Assembly (NCBI RefSeq): GCF_008365405.1
Contig: NZ_QOKV01000001.1
Coordinates: forward strand, 186,001-250,000
Direction: 5' to 3'
DNA from: Azospirillum brasilense
GTDB taxonomy: Bacteria; Pseudomonadota; Alphaproteobacteria; Azospirillales; Azospirillaceae
DNA length: 64,000 nucleotides
Shown here: positions 1 to 8,403 of the stretch, piece by piece
Layout: each line of letters begins with the position of its first letter
Numbering within the stretch: position 1 is the stretch's first letter
Position numbers and translations under genes: made by a program
The notes under the pieces: generated by a model
What the model saw: the letters and a program-made list of their open reading frames with translations, nothing else
What the model was told of the DNA's origin: nothing
The model's database searches: none

Positions 1-214
1 GATGTTGCAAGGTCATTGTGCGGGTTCCGCCAGGAATGGCGGGACTGCACAACAATTGGGGTAAAAACCTGCGATTTTCGTGACTTGCAGCCACCGTTCG
101 CGCCATTTCGGGCCTTTTTATGGTACGGGACAGGGCTGCGAACCCTCCATTAGGCTCCCTGTCAATCGGCGGAGACGATCTCCGCGACGTGTTCGGGAAT
201 CGGGGAGCGGAGCC

Positions 215-985
215 TTGACCATACACAGCAGCGCCGGGCGGCCCGCGGGAGCCGCGTTCGGCCTCGTGCCGTCGTCGCCGGGCGAAGTGCCAACCGCAAG
301 CTGCGGCGCATCGCGGGAGATGGGGCCGGGCTGCATCGTCGCCGGCGATCCCGCCGGGCGGCGAATCATCCTGATCCACGCGACGTCCAGCGACTCCAGG
401 GCCTGGACCCGCCTGTTGCGCGCCGTGCCGGCGGGGCAGGAATGGGTGGCCGTGCCGCGTCCCGATCCGACGCCGATCAACGGCGCCTCCCGGCTGCGCG
501 GCGGCGACCCCGGCGTGCCGGCGGCGGCGCTGCGTCCGCTTCTGGCGCTCCGCCGCTCGCGCAAGCCGCTGCTGATCGGCAGCGCCGGCGGCGTGCCGGT
601 GGCGCTGCGGGCTGTTCTGGAGTTTCCGGAGTTGGTCGGCGGCCTGCTGCTGATCGACCCGATGGCCGAGGAGGCAACTCGGCCGGGCATGTTCCGCCGC
701 ATCGCCGCCCGCATCCTGCCGCCCGTCGTCCGCGACAGCGCGGCGGAGCTTCAGGCCATGGCGCCCGCGCTCGACGCGATCCGCGTGCCGGTCACTCTGG
801 TGCAGGGAAAGGACATGCCGGACGGCTTTGCGGGCGGGTCCTTTCTGGAGCAGCGTCTGACCGGTTGCCGCAACCTGACCGTGGTGACCGTCCCCGGGCA
901 GCAGGTTTTGCCCGCCAAGCACGAATCGGCCATCCGCGGCGCCCTGGCCGCGTTGGTCGCCTCGGTGGAGCGCGGAGGGGCCTGA
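215..985 (+). CDS. Degenerate alpha/beta hydrolase-fold protein
   Basis: A protein of about 256 residues with alpha/beta hydrolase layout: a strand with 'IILIHATSSDSRAW' near the N-terminus (HG-type oxyanion loop), an elbow 'LLIGSAGGVPVAL' in the middle, 'VTLVQGKD' where the acid residue usually lies, and a late His in 'PAKHES'. The elbow is not a clean GxSxG because the residue two before Ser is Ile, so activity is uncertain. I chose the TTG at 215 because GGGGAGCGGAG lies just upstream; the frame stays open back to position 80, but that extension is Arg-rich and looks non-coding. It faces the response regulator at 1010 tail to tail. The substrate cannot be inferred. Confidence 0.6.
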   Translation: MTIHSSAGRPAGAAFGLVPSSPGEVPTASCGASREMGPGCIVAGDPAGRRIILIHATSSDSRAWTRLLRAVPAGQEWVAVPRPDPTPINGASRLRGGDPGVPAAALRPLLALRRSRKPLLIGSAGGVPVALRAVLEFPELVGGLLLIDPMAEEATRPGMFRRIAARILPPVVRDSAAELQAMAPALDAIRVPVTLVQGKDMPDGFAGGSFLEQRLTGCRNLTVVTVPGQQVLPAKHESAIRGALAALVASVERGGA

Positions 986-1009
986 GAGGGGCTGCGAAAG
1001 GGCGCCCGG

Positions 1010-1708
1010 TCAGAAACCGTTTGCGGTGATCGCCGCCTGGGTCCGGTTGCGGACGCCGAGCTGGCGCAGGATGGCGGTCACATGGACCTTCACCGTGCCT
1101 TCGGTCAGGCCCAGCTCATGCGCGATCTGCTTGTTGGACTTGCCGTCGCGCAGGCGGTTCAGCACGTCGCGCTGGCGCGGGGTCAGCTGGTCGCCCGCAC
1201 CGTCGGCCAAGGACCCCATCGGATCGGACTCCCCGGCGCCGTTGCCGGCGTGCGGCGTGCTGTCGGTCATCCGGTCGCCGCGGATCGCCTGTTCCGGCAG
1301 ATAGACGCCCCCGGCGAGCACGAGCTGGAGGGCGCCCATCAGCACCTTGGCGCTGCTCGACTTCGGGATGAAGCCGGCGGCGCCATTCTCCAGCGCGGCC
1401 AGCAGGTCCGACCGCTTTTCCGATCCCGACACCACGACCAGAAGCGCCTTGGGAAGCCGCTGGTGGATGTCGCCGAGCAGGGAGAAGCCGTTCCATCCCG
1501 GCATGCCGAGATCCAGCAGGATGAGGTCGAAGGCGATGGCGCCGTCGCAGAGGCGGCGGACATCGTCGAACGTCCCCGCCTCGTGAAACACCATGCTGTC
1601 GTCGGATTGGGCGAGCAGACGCCGCAGCCCGTCCCGGAACAGCAGGTGATCGTCGGCAAGCAGAACGTTCAGGGTCGGCTTTTCCGCGCTGGCTTCCATG
1701 ATGCTCAT
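1010..1708 (-). CDS. NarL/FixJ-family response regulator (REC + LuxR HTH)
   Basis: Two-domain transcription factor of about 232 residues. The receiver domain has the acidic pair D19/D20 ('LLADDH'), phospho-acceptor D66 ('LILLDLGMPG'), S94 and the conserved Lys116 ('GFIPKS'). After a linker near residues 140-173 a LuxR-type helix-turn-helix follows ('LTPRQRDVLNRL', 'TVKVHVTAIL'). All phosphorylation residues are present, so it is probably a normal phospho-activated DNA-binding regulator. The start at 1708 (MSIMEAS) drops an upstream open extension that is not REC-like; Met at 1699 is an alternative. No kinase gene adjoins it. It is a paralogue of the next gene upstream: both end in an 'NRTQAAI' helix. 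Confidence 0.88.
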   Translation of the reverse strand: MSIMEASAEKPTLNVLLADDHLLFRDGLRRLLAQSDDSMVFHEAGTFDDVRRLCDGAIAFDLILLDLGMPGWNGFSLLGDIHQRLPKALLVVVSGSEKRSDLLAALENGAAGFIPKSSSAKVLMGALQLVLAGGVYLPEQAIRGDRMTDSTPHAGNGAGESDPMGSLADGAGDQLTPRQRDVLNRLRDGKSNKQIAHELGLTEGTVKVHVTAILRQLGVRNRTQAAITANGF

Positions 1709-1848
1709 CGTGTCGGGGCTGCGATCCAAACAAATTCGGAACGTATTGCCGAAATAGCCATCATCATTTCGAGGCGGAAGAGGGCCTTTGGTTCTATGGC
1801 ACACCACCTATGGCGTGCCGCCGCATCCAAAACGGTTGCTCCGGATGC

Positions 1849-1886
1849 GACAACGCCGGCCGCGGGATGGCGCGGCCGGCGTTGTC
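1849..1886 (-). terminator. Strong 16-bp hairpin after the 1918-2607 regulator
   Basis: Positions 1849-1864 and 1871-1886 are perfect reverse complements (16 bp) around a 6-nt loop. It lies just past the stop of the minus-strand regulator ending at 1918 and before the next regulator, so transcript-end or mRNA-stabiliser roles fit. There is no clear T-run after it on the minus strand, so intrinsic termination is not certain. Confidence 0.55.
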
Positions 1887-1917
1887 GGTGCCGGGAAAGC
1901 AGAACCGCAAGGATGCG

Positions 1918-2607
1918 TCAGACCACGCTGGCGTTGACCCCGGCGGCTTCCGCCGGCTGATCGCCGATGCCGTTGTTCAACGCCCAGATCGCCGCCTGGG
2001 TGCGGTTCGAAGCGTTGATCTTGCGCAGCAGGCTCTTCAGATGAACCTTCACCGTGGCCTCCGTGATGTGGAGGTGGTTGGCGATCATCTTGTTGGAATT
2101 GCCGTTCAGCAGGCAGCGCAGGATCTGGATCTCGCGCTGGGACAGGCCCTTGCGGCGGGCCGGGACCTCGGTCGCCAGCTCTTCGCTGCGGCCGTTGATC
2201 AGCAGCTCGGCCAGGTGGGTGGGGAACACCTTCTCGCCCATCATCACCAGCTTCAGCGACTGCATCAGCGCTTCGCAGGCGATGTCCTTCATCAGGTAGC
2301 CATGGGCGCCGGCGCCGAGCGCGCCCGACAGGCGGCGGGTGCAAAGGTCGGTGGTCAGGATGACGACGCGGATGCCGGGATGGCCGTCGCGCAGGGCGCG
2401 AAGCTGGTCGGCTTCGTCCTCGCCGCCGTTGACGAGATCGATGAGGACCAGGTCGGGCTGGGTGCCCGCCGCCTCGACCGCCGGAACACCCTCACGCAGG
2501 GTGCCCGCCTCGCCCATCACCTTGAAGGGCGTGTTCTCGAACAGACGCTTCATGCCTTCGCGGAAGAGCTTGTTCGCGTCGATCAGGAAAACGTTCACGG
2601 GGTCCAT
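1918..2607 (-). CDS. NarL/FixJ-family response regulator, atypical acidic pocket
   Basis: Protein of 229 residues with a receiver domain and LuxR-type helix-turn-helix (about residues 154-215, 'LSQREIQILRCLL', 'TVKVHLKSLL'). Phospho-acceptor D57 ('LVLIDLVNGG'), T86 and K107 ('GYLMKD') are present, but the usual DD pair at the metal site reads D10-A11 ('FLIDANKLFREG'), which should weaken Mg2+ binding. The start at 2607 follows a good GGTAGGAAC ribosome site. It lies 209 bp upstream of a paralogous regulator on the same strand. The target genes and partner kinase are unknown. Confidence 0.87.
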   Translation of the reverse strand: MDPVNVFLIDANKLFREGMKRLFENTPFKVMGEAGTLREGVPAVEAAGTQPDLVLIDLVNGGEDEADQLRALRDGHPGIRVVILTTDLCTRRLSGALGAGAHGYLMKDIACEALMQSLKLVMMGEKVFPTHLAELLINGRSEELATEVPARRKGLSQREIQILRCLLNGNSNKMIANHLHITEATVKVHLKSLLRKINASNRTQAAIWALNNGIGDQPAEAAGVNASVV

Positions 2608-3169
2608 TGTTCCTACCCGCCCTCTGTTTGTTTCAATTCGGTCGTTCGTCTGGCGCCTCCGTGGACATCCGGTCCGGTGGGAGGGCCGCTCTCCGCGGCT
2701 GTCCGTTTGGTTCCGGGGTGCCACGATCTGATTGGACCTTACCCCGGATTTGCGGAACAGAAAATTTCCCCAAAGGAAAAACTATGTCTCGCAATGGGCA
2801 TATGCCCTAAGCCGAAATAAGACAAACCGTCCAACGAACCATTCACGAATGTCCCACGCGGAATAATCATTCGGTTCTGAATTCGGTTCAGCCTGTGATT
2901 TGTCTGTGACTGCGGGTGATTCTTGGGCTCTTATGGCCGATGTGACTTCGGGCCATTGAGATAAGACCACCGCTATGGGGTGAGGCATAGCGCTGGTCAC
3001 GCGTATTTCGGCCCATGGGCCTAGTCCCATGCCGATTGGCGGAGCGTCCCGGCCGTTCCGTCGAGGGAAGGGGTTCGATGGGCCGGGGGGCGTGCTATAT
3101 ACGGTGTCCTCTTTCGACGAAGGGCGTCTCCCGACCGCGGGGGAGCCCGCCCAGGAACTCCGGTGCCGC
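2608..3169. promoter_or_regulatory. Divergent intergenic region, regulator / uvrD
   Basis: 562 bp between a minus-strand regulator and plus-strand uvrD, more AT-rich than its surroundings between about 2750 and 3010. No convincing gene is seen. A CTATAT hexamer at 3095-3100 is a possible -10 box for uvrD, but its -35 is weak. A direct repeat GTTC-N8-GTTC at 2873-2888 resembles but does not match the alphaproteobacterial LexA box. Confidence 0.4.
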
Positions 3170-5509
3170 ATGTCCGATCCCTACGCCTACGACGATCCGC
3201 TGGGCCATGATCCCCTCAGCCACGCGGGCGCTTCGGCCCCCGCGCCGGCGCAGCGTTTCGCCTATCTGGACGGGCTGAACCCCGTGCAGCGCGAGGCGGT
3301 CGAGGCTCTGGACGGCCCGGTTCTGGTGCTGGCCGGCGCCGGCACGGGCAAGACGCGCGTGCTGACCACCCGGCTGGCCCATCTGCTGATGACGCGCCGC
3401 GCCGCCGCCTTTCAGATCCTGGCGGTGACCTTCACCAACAAGGCCGCCCGCGAGATGCGGGAGCGCGTCGCCCATCTGATGGGGATCGAACCGGAGGGCT
3501 GGTGGCTGGGCACCTTCCACGCGCTGGCCGCGCGCATCCTGCGCCGCCATGCGGAGCTGGTGGGGCTGAAGTCCAACTTCACCATCCTCGACACCGACGA
3601 CCAGATCCGCCTGATCAAGCAGCTTCTGGAGGCGGCGAACGTCGATTCCAAGAAGTGGCCGGCGCGGCAGGTGCTGGGCGTGATCGAGCGCTGGAAGGAC
3701 CGCGGCCTGACCCCGGACCGGCTGAACGAGGGCGACGGCGGCGACGTGGCCGGCGGGCGCGTGGTGGCGCTCTACCGCGCCTACCAGGAGCGGCTGCGCA
3801 CGCTGAACGCCTGCGACTTCGGCGACCTGCTGCTGCACAACATCACGCTGTTCCAGAAGCATCCCGACGTGCTGGCGGAATACCACCGCAAGTTCAAGTA
3901 CATCCTGGTGGACGAGTATCAGGACACCAACGTCGCCCAGTATCTGTGGCTGCGCATCCTCTCGCAGGCCCACAAGAACATCTGCTGCGTCGGCGACGAG
4001 GACCAGTCGATCTACGCCTGGCGCGGTGCGGAGATCGGCAACATCCTGCGCTTCGAGGCCGATTTCCCCGGTGCCAAGGTCGTCAAGCTGGAGCAGAACT
4101 ACCGCTCCACCGGGCACATCCTGTCCGCGGCCTCCGGCCTGATCGCCAACAACAAGGGGCGGCTCGGCAAGACGCTGTGGACCCAGGCGGACGGCGGCGA
4201 GCCGGTGCGCGTGCGCGGCGTCTGGGACGGCGAGGAGGAGGCCCGCTGGGTCGGCGACGAGATCGAGGCGCTCCAGCGCCAGGGCGTGTCGCTCGCCCAG
4301 ATCGCCGTGCTGGTCCGCGCCGGCTTCCAGACCCGCGAGTTCGAAGAGCGCTTCATCACGCTGGGCCTGCCCTACCGGGTGATCGGCGGCCCGCGCTTCT
4401 ACGAGCGGCAGGAGATCCGCGACGCGCTGGCCTATCTGCGCGTCGTCAACTCGCCCGACGACGATCTGGCCTTCGAGCGGATCGTCAACGTGCCCAAGCG
4501 CGGCGTCGGCCCGGCGGCCCTGCAATGCCTCTATCAGGCGGCGCGGTCGCGCGGGATGCCGCTGACCGAGGCCGGCTGGGCGCTGACCGAGACGGACGAG
4601 CTGAAGCCCAAGGTGCGCGGCGTGATGCGCAACCTGCTTCAGGACTTCTTCCGCTGGCGCACCCTGTCGGCGACCATGCCGCACACTGAACTGGCCCGCA
4701 TGGTGCTGGACGAGTCCGGCTACACCCGCATGTGGCAGGAGGACAAGACGCCCGAGGCGCCGGGCCGGCTGGAGAACCTGAAGGAACTCATCACCGCCAT
4801 GGCGGAGTTCGAGAACCTGTCGGGCTTCCTGGAGCATGTCGCCCTGGTCATGGAGAACGCCGAGGCCGCCGGCGTCGATCAGGTCACGGTGATGACCCTG
4901 CACGGCGCCAAGGGGCTGGAGTTCGACATGGTCTTCCTGCCCGGCTGGGAGGAGGGCGTGTTCCCCAACCAGCGCGCGCTGGACGAGACCGGCATCGCTG
5001 GGTTGGAGGAGGAGCGCCGCCTCGCCTATGTCGGGCTGACCCGGGCGCGCAAGCGGGCCTACATCAGCCACGCGGCCAACCGGCGGCTCTACGGCAACTG
5101 GGTCAGCGCCATCCCCTCCCGCTTCGTCGAGGAGATCCCCGGCGGCGACGTCGAGGCGGAGGCGGCGAGCGGCCTCTATCCCGGCGGCAACGCCGGCAAC
5201 AGCTTCGGCGGGGGAGGGAGCTTCCGCGATTCGTCGAGCTACGCCGCCTTCCGCGCCGGCCAGCAGGCGGCGGGCCGCCAGCAGCCCTCGTCGCCGCGCA
5301 CCATCACGCTGGACAGCGGCTCCTATCAGGTCGCTCCGCGCGCCCGCCCGAACGCGCCCTTCCCGAAGGGCGCGCGGGTGTTCCACCAGAAGTTCGGCTA
5401 CGGCACCGTCACGGCGGTCGACCAGGACAAGCTGGAGATCGACTTCGATCAGGCCGGCAGCAAGAAGGTGATGGACAGCTTCGTGGTGCCGGCGGAGAAG
5501 GCGGGCTGA
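3170..5509 (+). CDS. uvrD: UvrD/PcrA-type ATP-dependent 3'-5' DNA helicase
   Basis: Superfamily 1A helicase of 779 residues that unwinds DNA with 3'-5' polarity in nucleotide excision and mismatch repair. Visible motifs in order: Q-motif 'LNPVQREAV', Walker A 'LAGAGTGKT' near residue 54, motif Ia 'VTFTNKAAREM', Walker B 'VDEYQDTN' near 247, motif III 'GDEDQSIYAWRGA', motif IV 'LEQNYRST', motif V 'VTVMTLHGAKGLEF' and motif VI 'VGLTRARK'. The C-terminal tail ends in a small domain ('GARVFHQKFGYGTV'), as in PcrA/UvrD. The ATG at 3170 gives a normal N-terminus; the frame is open upstream to 3029, but that part is not helicase-like. It has its own upstream region and is probably transcribed alone. 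Confidence 0.96.
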   Translation: MSDPYAYDDPLGHDPLSHAGASAPAPAQRFAYLDGLNPVQREAVEALDGPVLVLAGAGTGKTRVLTTRLAHLLMTRRAAAFQILAVTFTNKAAREMRERVAHLMGIEPEGWWLGTFHALAARILRRHAELVGLKSNFTILDTDDQIRLIKQLLEAANVDSKKWPARQVLGVIERWKDRGLTPDRLNEGDGGDVAGGRVVALYRAYQERLRTLNACDFGDLLLHNITLFQKHPDVLAEYHRKFKYILVDEYQDTNVAQYLWLRILSQAHKNICCVGDEDQSIYAWRGAEIGNILRFEADFPGAKVVKLEQNYRSTGHILSAASGLIANNKGRLGKTLWTQADGGEPVRVRGVWDGEEEARWVGDEIEALQRQGVSLAQIAVLVRAGFQTREFEERFITLGLPYRVIGGPRFYERQEIRDALAYLRVVNSPDDDLAFERIVNVPKRGVGPAALQCLYQAARSRGMPLTEAGWALTETDELKPKVRGVMRNLLQDFFRWRTLSATMPHTELARMVLDESGYTRMWQEDKTPEAPGRLENLKELITAMAEFENLSGFLEHVALVMENAEAAGVDQVTVMTLHGAKGLEFDMVFLPGWEEGVFPNQRALDETGIAGLEEERRLAYVGLTRARKRAYISHAANRRLYGNWVSAIPSRFVEEIPGGDVEAEAASGLYPGGNAGNSFGGGGSFRDSSSYAAFRAGQQAAGRQQPSSPRTITLDSGSYQVAPRARPNAPFPKGARVFHQKFGYGTVTAVDQDKLEIDFDQAGSKKVMDSFVVPAEKAG

Positions 5510-5652
5510 CAAAATCAGGGGGCGGGTTGGTGAGGGCAGGGTGACCGATTGCCGCAGCGCCCCGCCGCGGTGACGGTCATCACAGGTCCGGCGGCTGCGT
5601 TCGGCTACTGGTGGGGTTCCGACAGCGCGCCCACAACCACGGAACCCGCCCA

Positions 5653-6849
5653 GTGTTCGGCAAGAGCAGCACCGCGTTCGAGGTCCAGATCCGCCGCGAG
5701 GGCCGCTGGACGATCGAGGGGACCTACGACGACGAGCGCCGGGCCCTGACCTCTGCCCGCAGTTGGCTGGCGGTCAGTGGGGTGGAGGAGGTCAAGACCC
5801 TCAAGTTCCGTTCGCTGGCCGGGCTGTCGCTGGAGACGGTGATCTTCCAGAAGGCCGTTCCGGTGGTGACGGACAAGCCCATGACGCTGGGCGGCACGGC
5901 GGAGGGCGCGCCCTACTGCACGGCCCCCGGCGATCTCTACGGGTTCGAGTCGCGGGTGGTCATCGGACGGCTGCTGCGCCCCTTCCTCGACAAATTCCGC
6001 ATCACCCCGACCGAGCTTCTCCATTCCTGGACCTACCTGCGCAAACTGGACGAGCAGGGCCTGCTGCTGGGTGCGGCGCTCCAGGCGGTGGCCCGCCACC
6101 ATGCGGACCGCCATGGCGTCGCGGTGCCGGCGCGGGCGCGCGAATTGCGGGCCTTTGCCGACGTGGTGATGGCGCGCGCTCGCGACGTCCAGGCCGAGCG
6201 CAAGGCGCTGCCGGCCTTTGATCCCGCCGACCTGTCCCGGTCCAGCCGCGCCTTGGTCATGGCGGTGGGGGAGGAGGGACACGACTTCGCCTTCCTCAGC
6301 CAGCTCACCGTCCATCTGGCCGACCGCAATTCGCTGGCCGGCAAGCTGGAGATGCTGCTCGACCTGATCGGGCCGGAGGTCGAGCCGCGGCACCTCGCCC
6401 TGCTCGACGGGGTGATGGCCGACGCGCTGGGCTCCGCCGAGCTGGTGAAGGAGCTTCTCGGCGCGCAGCCGAACCTCGCCCTGGGGCTGTGTGCGCTGGC
6501 CGACCTGATCCTGGGCCGCGACCCGCAGCCGAAGAGCGAGCCGGTCAGCCCCCTGCTGGCCCATGTCGGCGCGCTGATCGTCCAGGGGCGCGCACCGTGC
6601 TGCCGCGCCGTTCTGCTGGAACGGATCCAGCAATCGCTGAACGGCACCCAGCCGCTCGACCGCCGCGACCCGAAGAAGGAGGCGCTGTTCGCCGACCACC
6701 TCGCCACCCATCTGCGCGATCCGCAAGGGCGCCTGCTCGGTGGTGCCGAGGCGGAGAAGGCGCTGGCCCGCCGCCTGATCCGCCACCGTCAGGCGATCCT
6801 GCGCGAGCAGGGAATGCACGACATCGCGGACCGGTTGTCGGGACGGTGA
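5653..6849 (+). CDS. Protein of unknown function (398 aa)
   Basis: I do not recognise this family. The N-terminal 70 residues look like a small beta-rich module ('FEVQIRREGRWTIEGTYDDE') that ends in 'VKTLKFRSLAG'. The rest is strongly helical with repeated Leu/Ala heptad-like stretches ('LAGKLEMLLDLIG', 'LALGLCALADLILG'). No signal peptide, membrane segment or catalytic motif is evident. GTG at 5653 has GGA nine bases upstream; an in-frame GTG at 5611 has no ribosome site. It stands alone 143 bp after uvrD. The reading frame uses GC-rich codons normal for the window, so I consider it a real gene. Confidence 0.72.
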   Translation: MFGKSSTAFEVQIRREGRWTIEGTYDDERRALTSARSWLAVSGVEEVKTLKFRSLAGLSLETVIFQKAVPVVTDKPMTLGGTAEGAPYCTAPGDLYGFESRVVIGRLLRPFLDKFRITPTELLHSWTYLRKLDEQGLLLGAALQAVARHHADRHGVAVPARARELRAFADVVMARARDVQAERKALPAFDPADLSRSSRALVMAVGEEGHDFAFLSQLTVHLADRNSLAGKLEMLLDLIGPEVEPRHLALLDGVMADALGSAELVKELLGAQPNLALGLCALADLILGRDPQPKSEPVSPLLAHVGALIVQGRAPCCRAVLLERIQQSLNGTQPLDRRDPKKEALFADHLATHLRDPQGRLLGGAEAEKALARRLIRHRQAILREQGMHDIADRLSGR

Positions 6850-6862
6850 GGAGCGTCTATCG

Positions 6863-7297
6863 ATGAGGAGCGATGAACCACAGAGACACGGAGGCACAGA
6901 GATTATTCGAGAGGAAGCCCTCTCTCCATCGCTCAACAGCTTGACGGGAATGATTGTGGATGCAGCCTTTGCCGTTCATTCGACGTTGGGGGCGGGTTTG
7001 TTGGAGTCCCTGTACGAAACCTGCCTTGAGCACGAATTGCGTAAGCGAGGTCTTCACACCCGCCGGCAATTGGTCATTCCCGTTGTCTATGACGGGCTGC
7101 GGTTCGATGAAGGGTTCCGAATCGATCTGCTGGTCGAGGGAACGGTCGTGGTCGAGGTGAAGGCGGTGGAAAGGCTGCTGCCTGTCCACGACGCGCAACT
7201 CCTCACCTAATTGAAGCTGACGGACACACGGGTCGGCCTTCTGATCAATTTCAACGTTCCACGAATCAAGAACGGCATCCGGCGATTCGTCCGTTGA
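6863..7297 (+). pseudogene. GxxExxY-family protein gene broken by a nonsense codon
   Basis: The reading frame from 6863 encodes the typical GxxExxY core: 'VHSTLGAGLLESLYETCLE', then 'RIDLLVEGTVVVEVKAV' and 'HDAQLLT'. At 7208-7210 a TAA stop replaces what is usually an aromatic (Tyr) codon in 'LLTYLKL'. Immediately after it, in the same frame, the conserved end resumes with 'LKLTDTRVGLLINFNV' and 'IKNGIRRFV', up to a TGA at 7295-7297. A single base change therefore splits the gene. These proteins have a PD-(D/E)XK nuclease-like fold (E and K of 'VEVKAV' are retained) with no established role. The gene lies within a pair of inverted 29-bp repeats. Confidence 0.85.
6876..6904. repeat. Left arm of 29-bp inverted repeat around the GxxExxY gene
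   Basis: 29 bases (AACCACAGAGACACGG...), 26 of 29 identical to the reverse complement of 7345-7373. It overlaps the 5' end of the GxxExxY reading frame. Similar 'CACAGAGGCACGGAGACACA' strings are commonly seen next to genes of this family (recollection, not searched here). Confidence 0.8.
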
Positions 7298-7344
7298 TGC
7301 GGTGATGGGACGCGGCAACGGTGCGCGTGCGTTTGGGTGCAGGA

Positions 7345-7373
7345 AATCTTTGTGTCTCCGTGCCTCTGTGGTT
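7345..7373. repeat. Right arm of 29-bp inverted repeat around the GxxExxY gene
   Basis: Reverse complement matches 6876-6904 at 26 of 29 positions; the three differences are all G/A. It lies 48 bp after the GxxExxY frame and 49 bp before prmA, so the two arms bracket a cassette of about 500 bp. Confidence 0.8.
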
Positions 7374-7421
7374 AAGTCTCTCCCTAGACAACGACCACCC
7401 CACCATTGGCGACCTCTCCCC

Positions 7422-8336
7422 ATGTCCTCCTCCAAGCTCTGGCGCATCGCGCTCGTCATTCCCGAAGCCCACGCCCCCGCGTTCGCCGAGGCGATTGGCG
7501 ATCATGCCGACGCGGTGTCCACCTTCGAGCTGGAGGAGCATGGCGACTGGCTGGTCGAGGCGACGGTCTACGGGCAGCCGGACGAGCCGCGGCTGAACGC
7601 CCGCGTCGCCGTGCTGGCCGAGGCCGTGGGCATCCCCGAGCCGAAGCTGATCGTCGAGGAACTGCCCCTGATCGACTGGGTGTCGCACAGCTATCAGGGT
7701 TTTCCGCCGATCCAGGCCGGGCGCTTCTTCGTCCACGGGTCCCACCATGAGGGACTTGTCCCGGCGGGCAGCATCCCGCTGCTGGTCGACGCCGCCACCG
7801 CCTTCGGCACGGGCGAGCACGGGTCGACCAAGGGCTGCCTGATGGCGCTGGACCGGCTGGCCCGCCGGATGACGCTGCCGCACCGCGGGCGGGGCGGGGC
7901 GCTCGACATGGGCTGCGGCTCGGGCATCCTGGCGCTGGCGGTGACCAAGCGCTGGCGGGTCCCCGTCACCGCCGTGGACATCGACCCGGAGGCGGTGCGC
8001 GTCACCCGCGTCAACGCCGCCCTCAACGGGGTGAAGGCGCGCATCCGCTCGCAGGGCGGCGACGGCTACCACACCGCCATCGTGGGCAGGCACAAACCCT
8101 ACCGCCTGATCACCGCCAACATCCTGGCCCGTCCGCTGGCCCGCATGGCGCCGCAGCTGAAGCGGCATCTGCAGCGCGGCGGCGTGGCCGTGCTGGCCGG
8201 CCTGCTGAACCGGCAGGAACGCCACGTCATCCAGGCGCACCGCACGCAGGGCCTGCATCTGGTTGCGCGCATCCCGGTCGGCGAATGGACCACCCTTGTG
8301 GTGAAGCGCCCGAAGCGGAAAGCCGTAAAGGGCTGA
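7422..8336 (+). CDS. prmA: Ribosomal protein L11 methyltransferase
   Basis: Class I SAM-dependent methyltransferase of 304 residues that trimethylates ribosomal protein L11. It has an N-terminal substrate-binding domain (about residues 1-95), then the PrmA hallmark 'DAATAFGTGEHGSTKGCL', the SAM motif I 'ALDMGCGSGILALA' near residue 160, 'VTAVDIDPEAV' and motif IV 'LITANILARPL' (the N-I-L form of the NPPY-like loop). Length matches the family. The ATG at 7422 is chosen because upstream in-frame sequence reads through the inverted repeat. It precedes a TerB-like gene by 67 bp and is probably expressed separately. Confidence 0.93.
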   Translation: MSSSKLWRIALVIPEAHAPAFAEAIGDHADAVSTFELEEHGDWLVEATVYGQPDEPRLNARVAVLAEAVGIPEPKLIVEELPLIDWVSHSYQGFPPIQAGRFFVHGSHHEGLVPAGSIPLLVDAATAFGTGEHGSTKGCLMALDRLARRMTLPHRGRGGALDMGCGSGILALAVTKRWRVPVTAVDIDPEAVRVTRVNAALNGVKARIRSQGGDGYHTAIVGRHKPYRLITANILARPLARMAPQLKRHLQRGGVAVLAGLLNRQERHVIQAHRTQGLHLVARIPVGEWTTLVVKRPKRKAVKG

Positions 8337-8403
8337 CACCCCTGGATTTCGGTCCCCCCGTCGCCAATGTCTTGCGGACATATGGACGATCTGCGGAGGA
8401 CCG

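Noticed and set aside
2873..2888. GTTC-N8-GTTC direct repeat upstream of uvrD, as a LexA (SOS) box
   Set aside because: The alphaproteobacterial LexA site needs GTTC-N7-GTTC; the spacing here is one base too long and there is no second copy.
3095..5512. Long open frame on the minus strand across uvrD
   Set aside because: Mirror frame of a GC-rich gene: its codons follow the third-position GC bias of uvrD, with no domain and no ribosome site.
6863..7210. Intact 115-residue protein
   Set aside because: Conserved family sequence continues in frame after the stop, so this is a truncated product of a broken gene.
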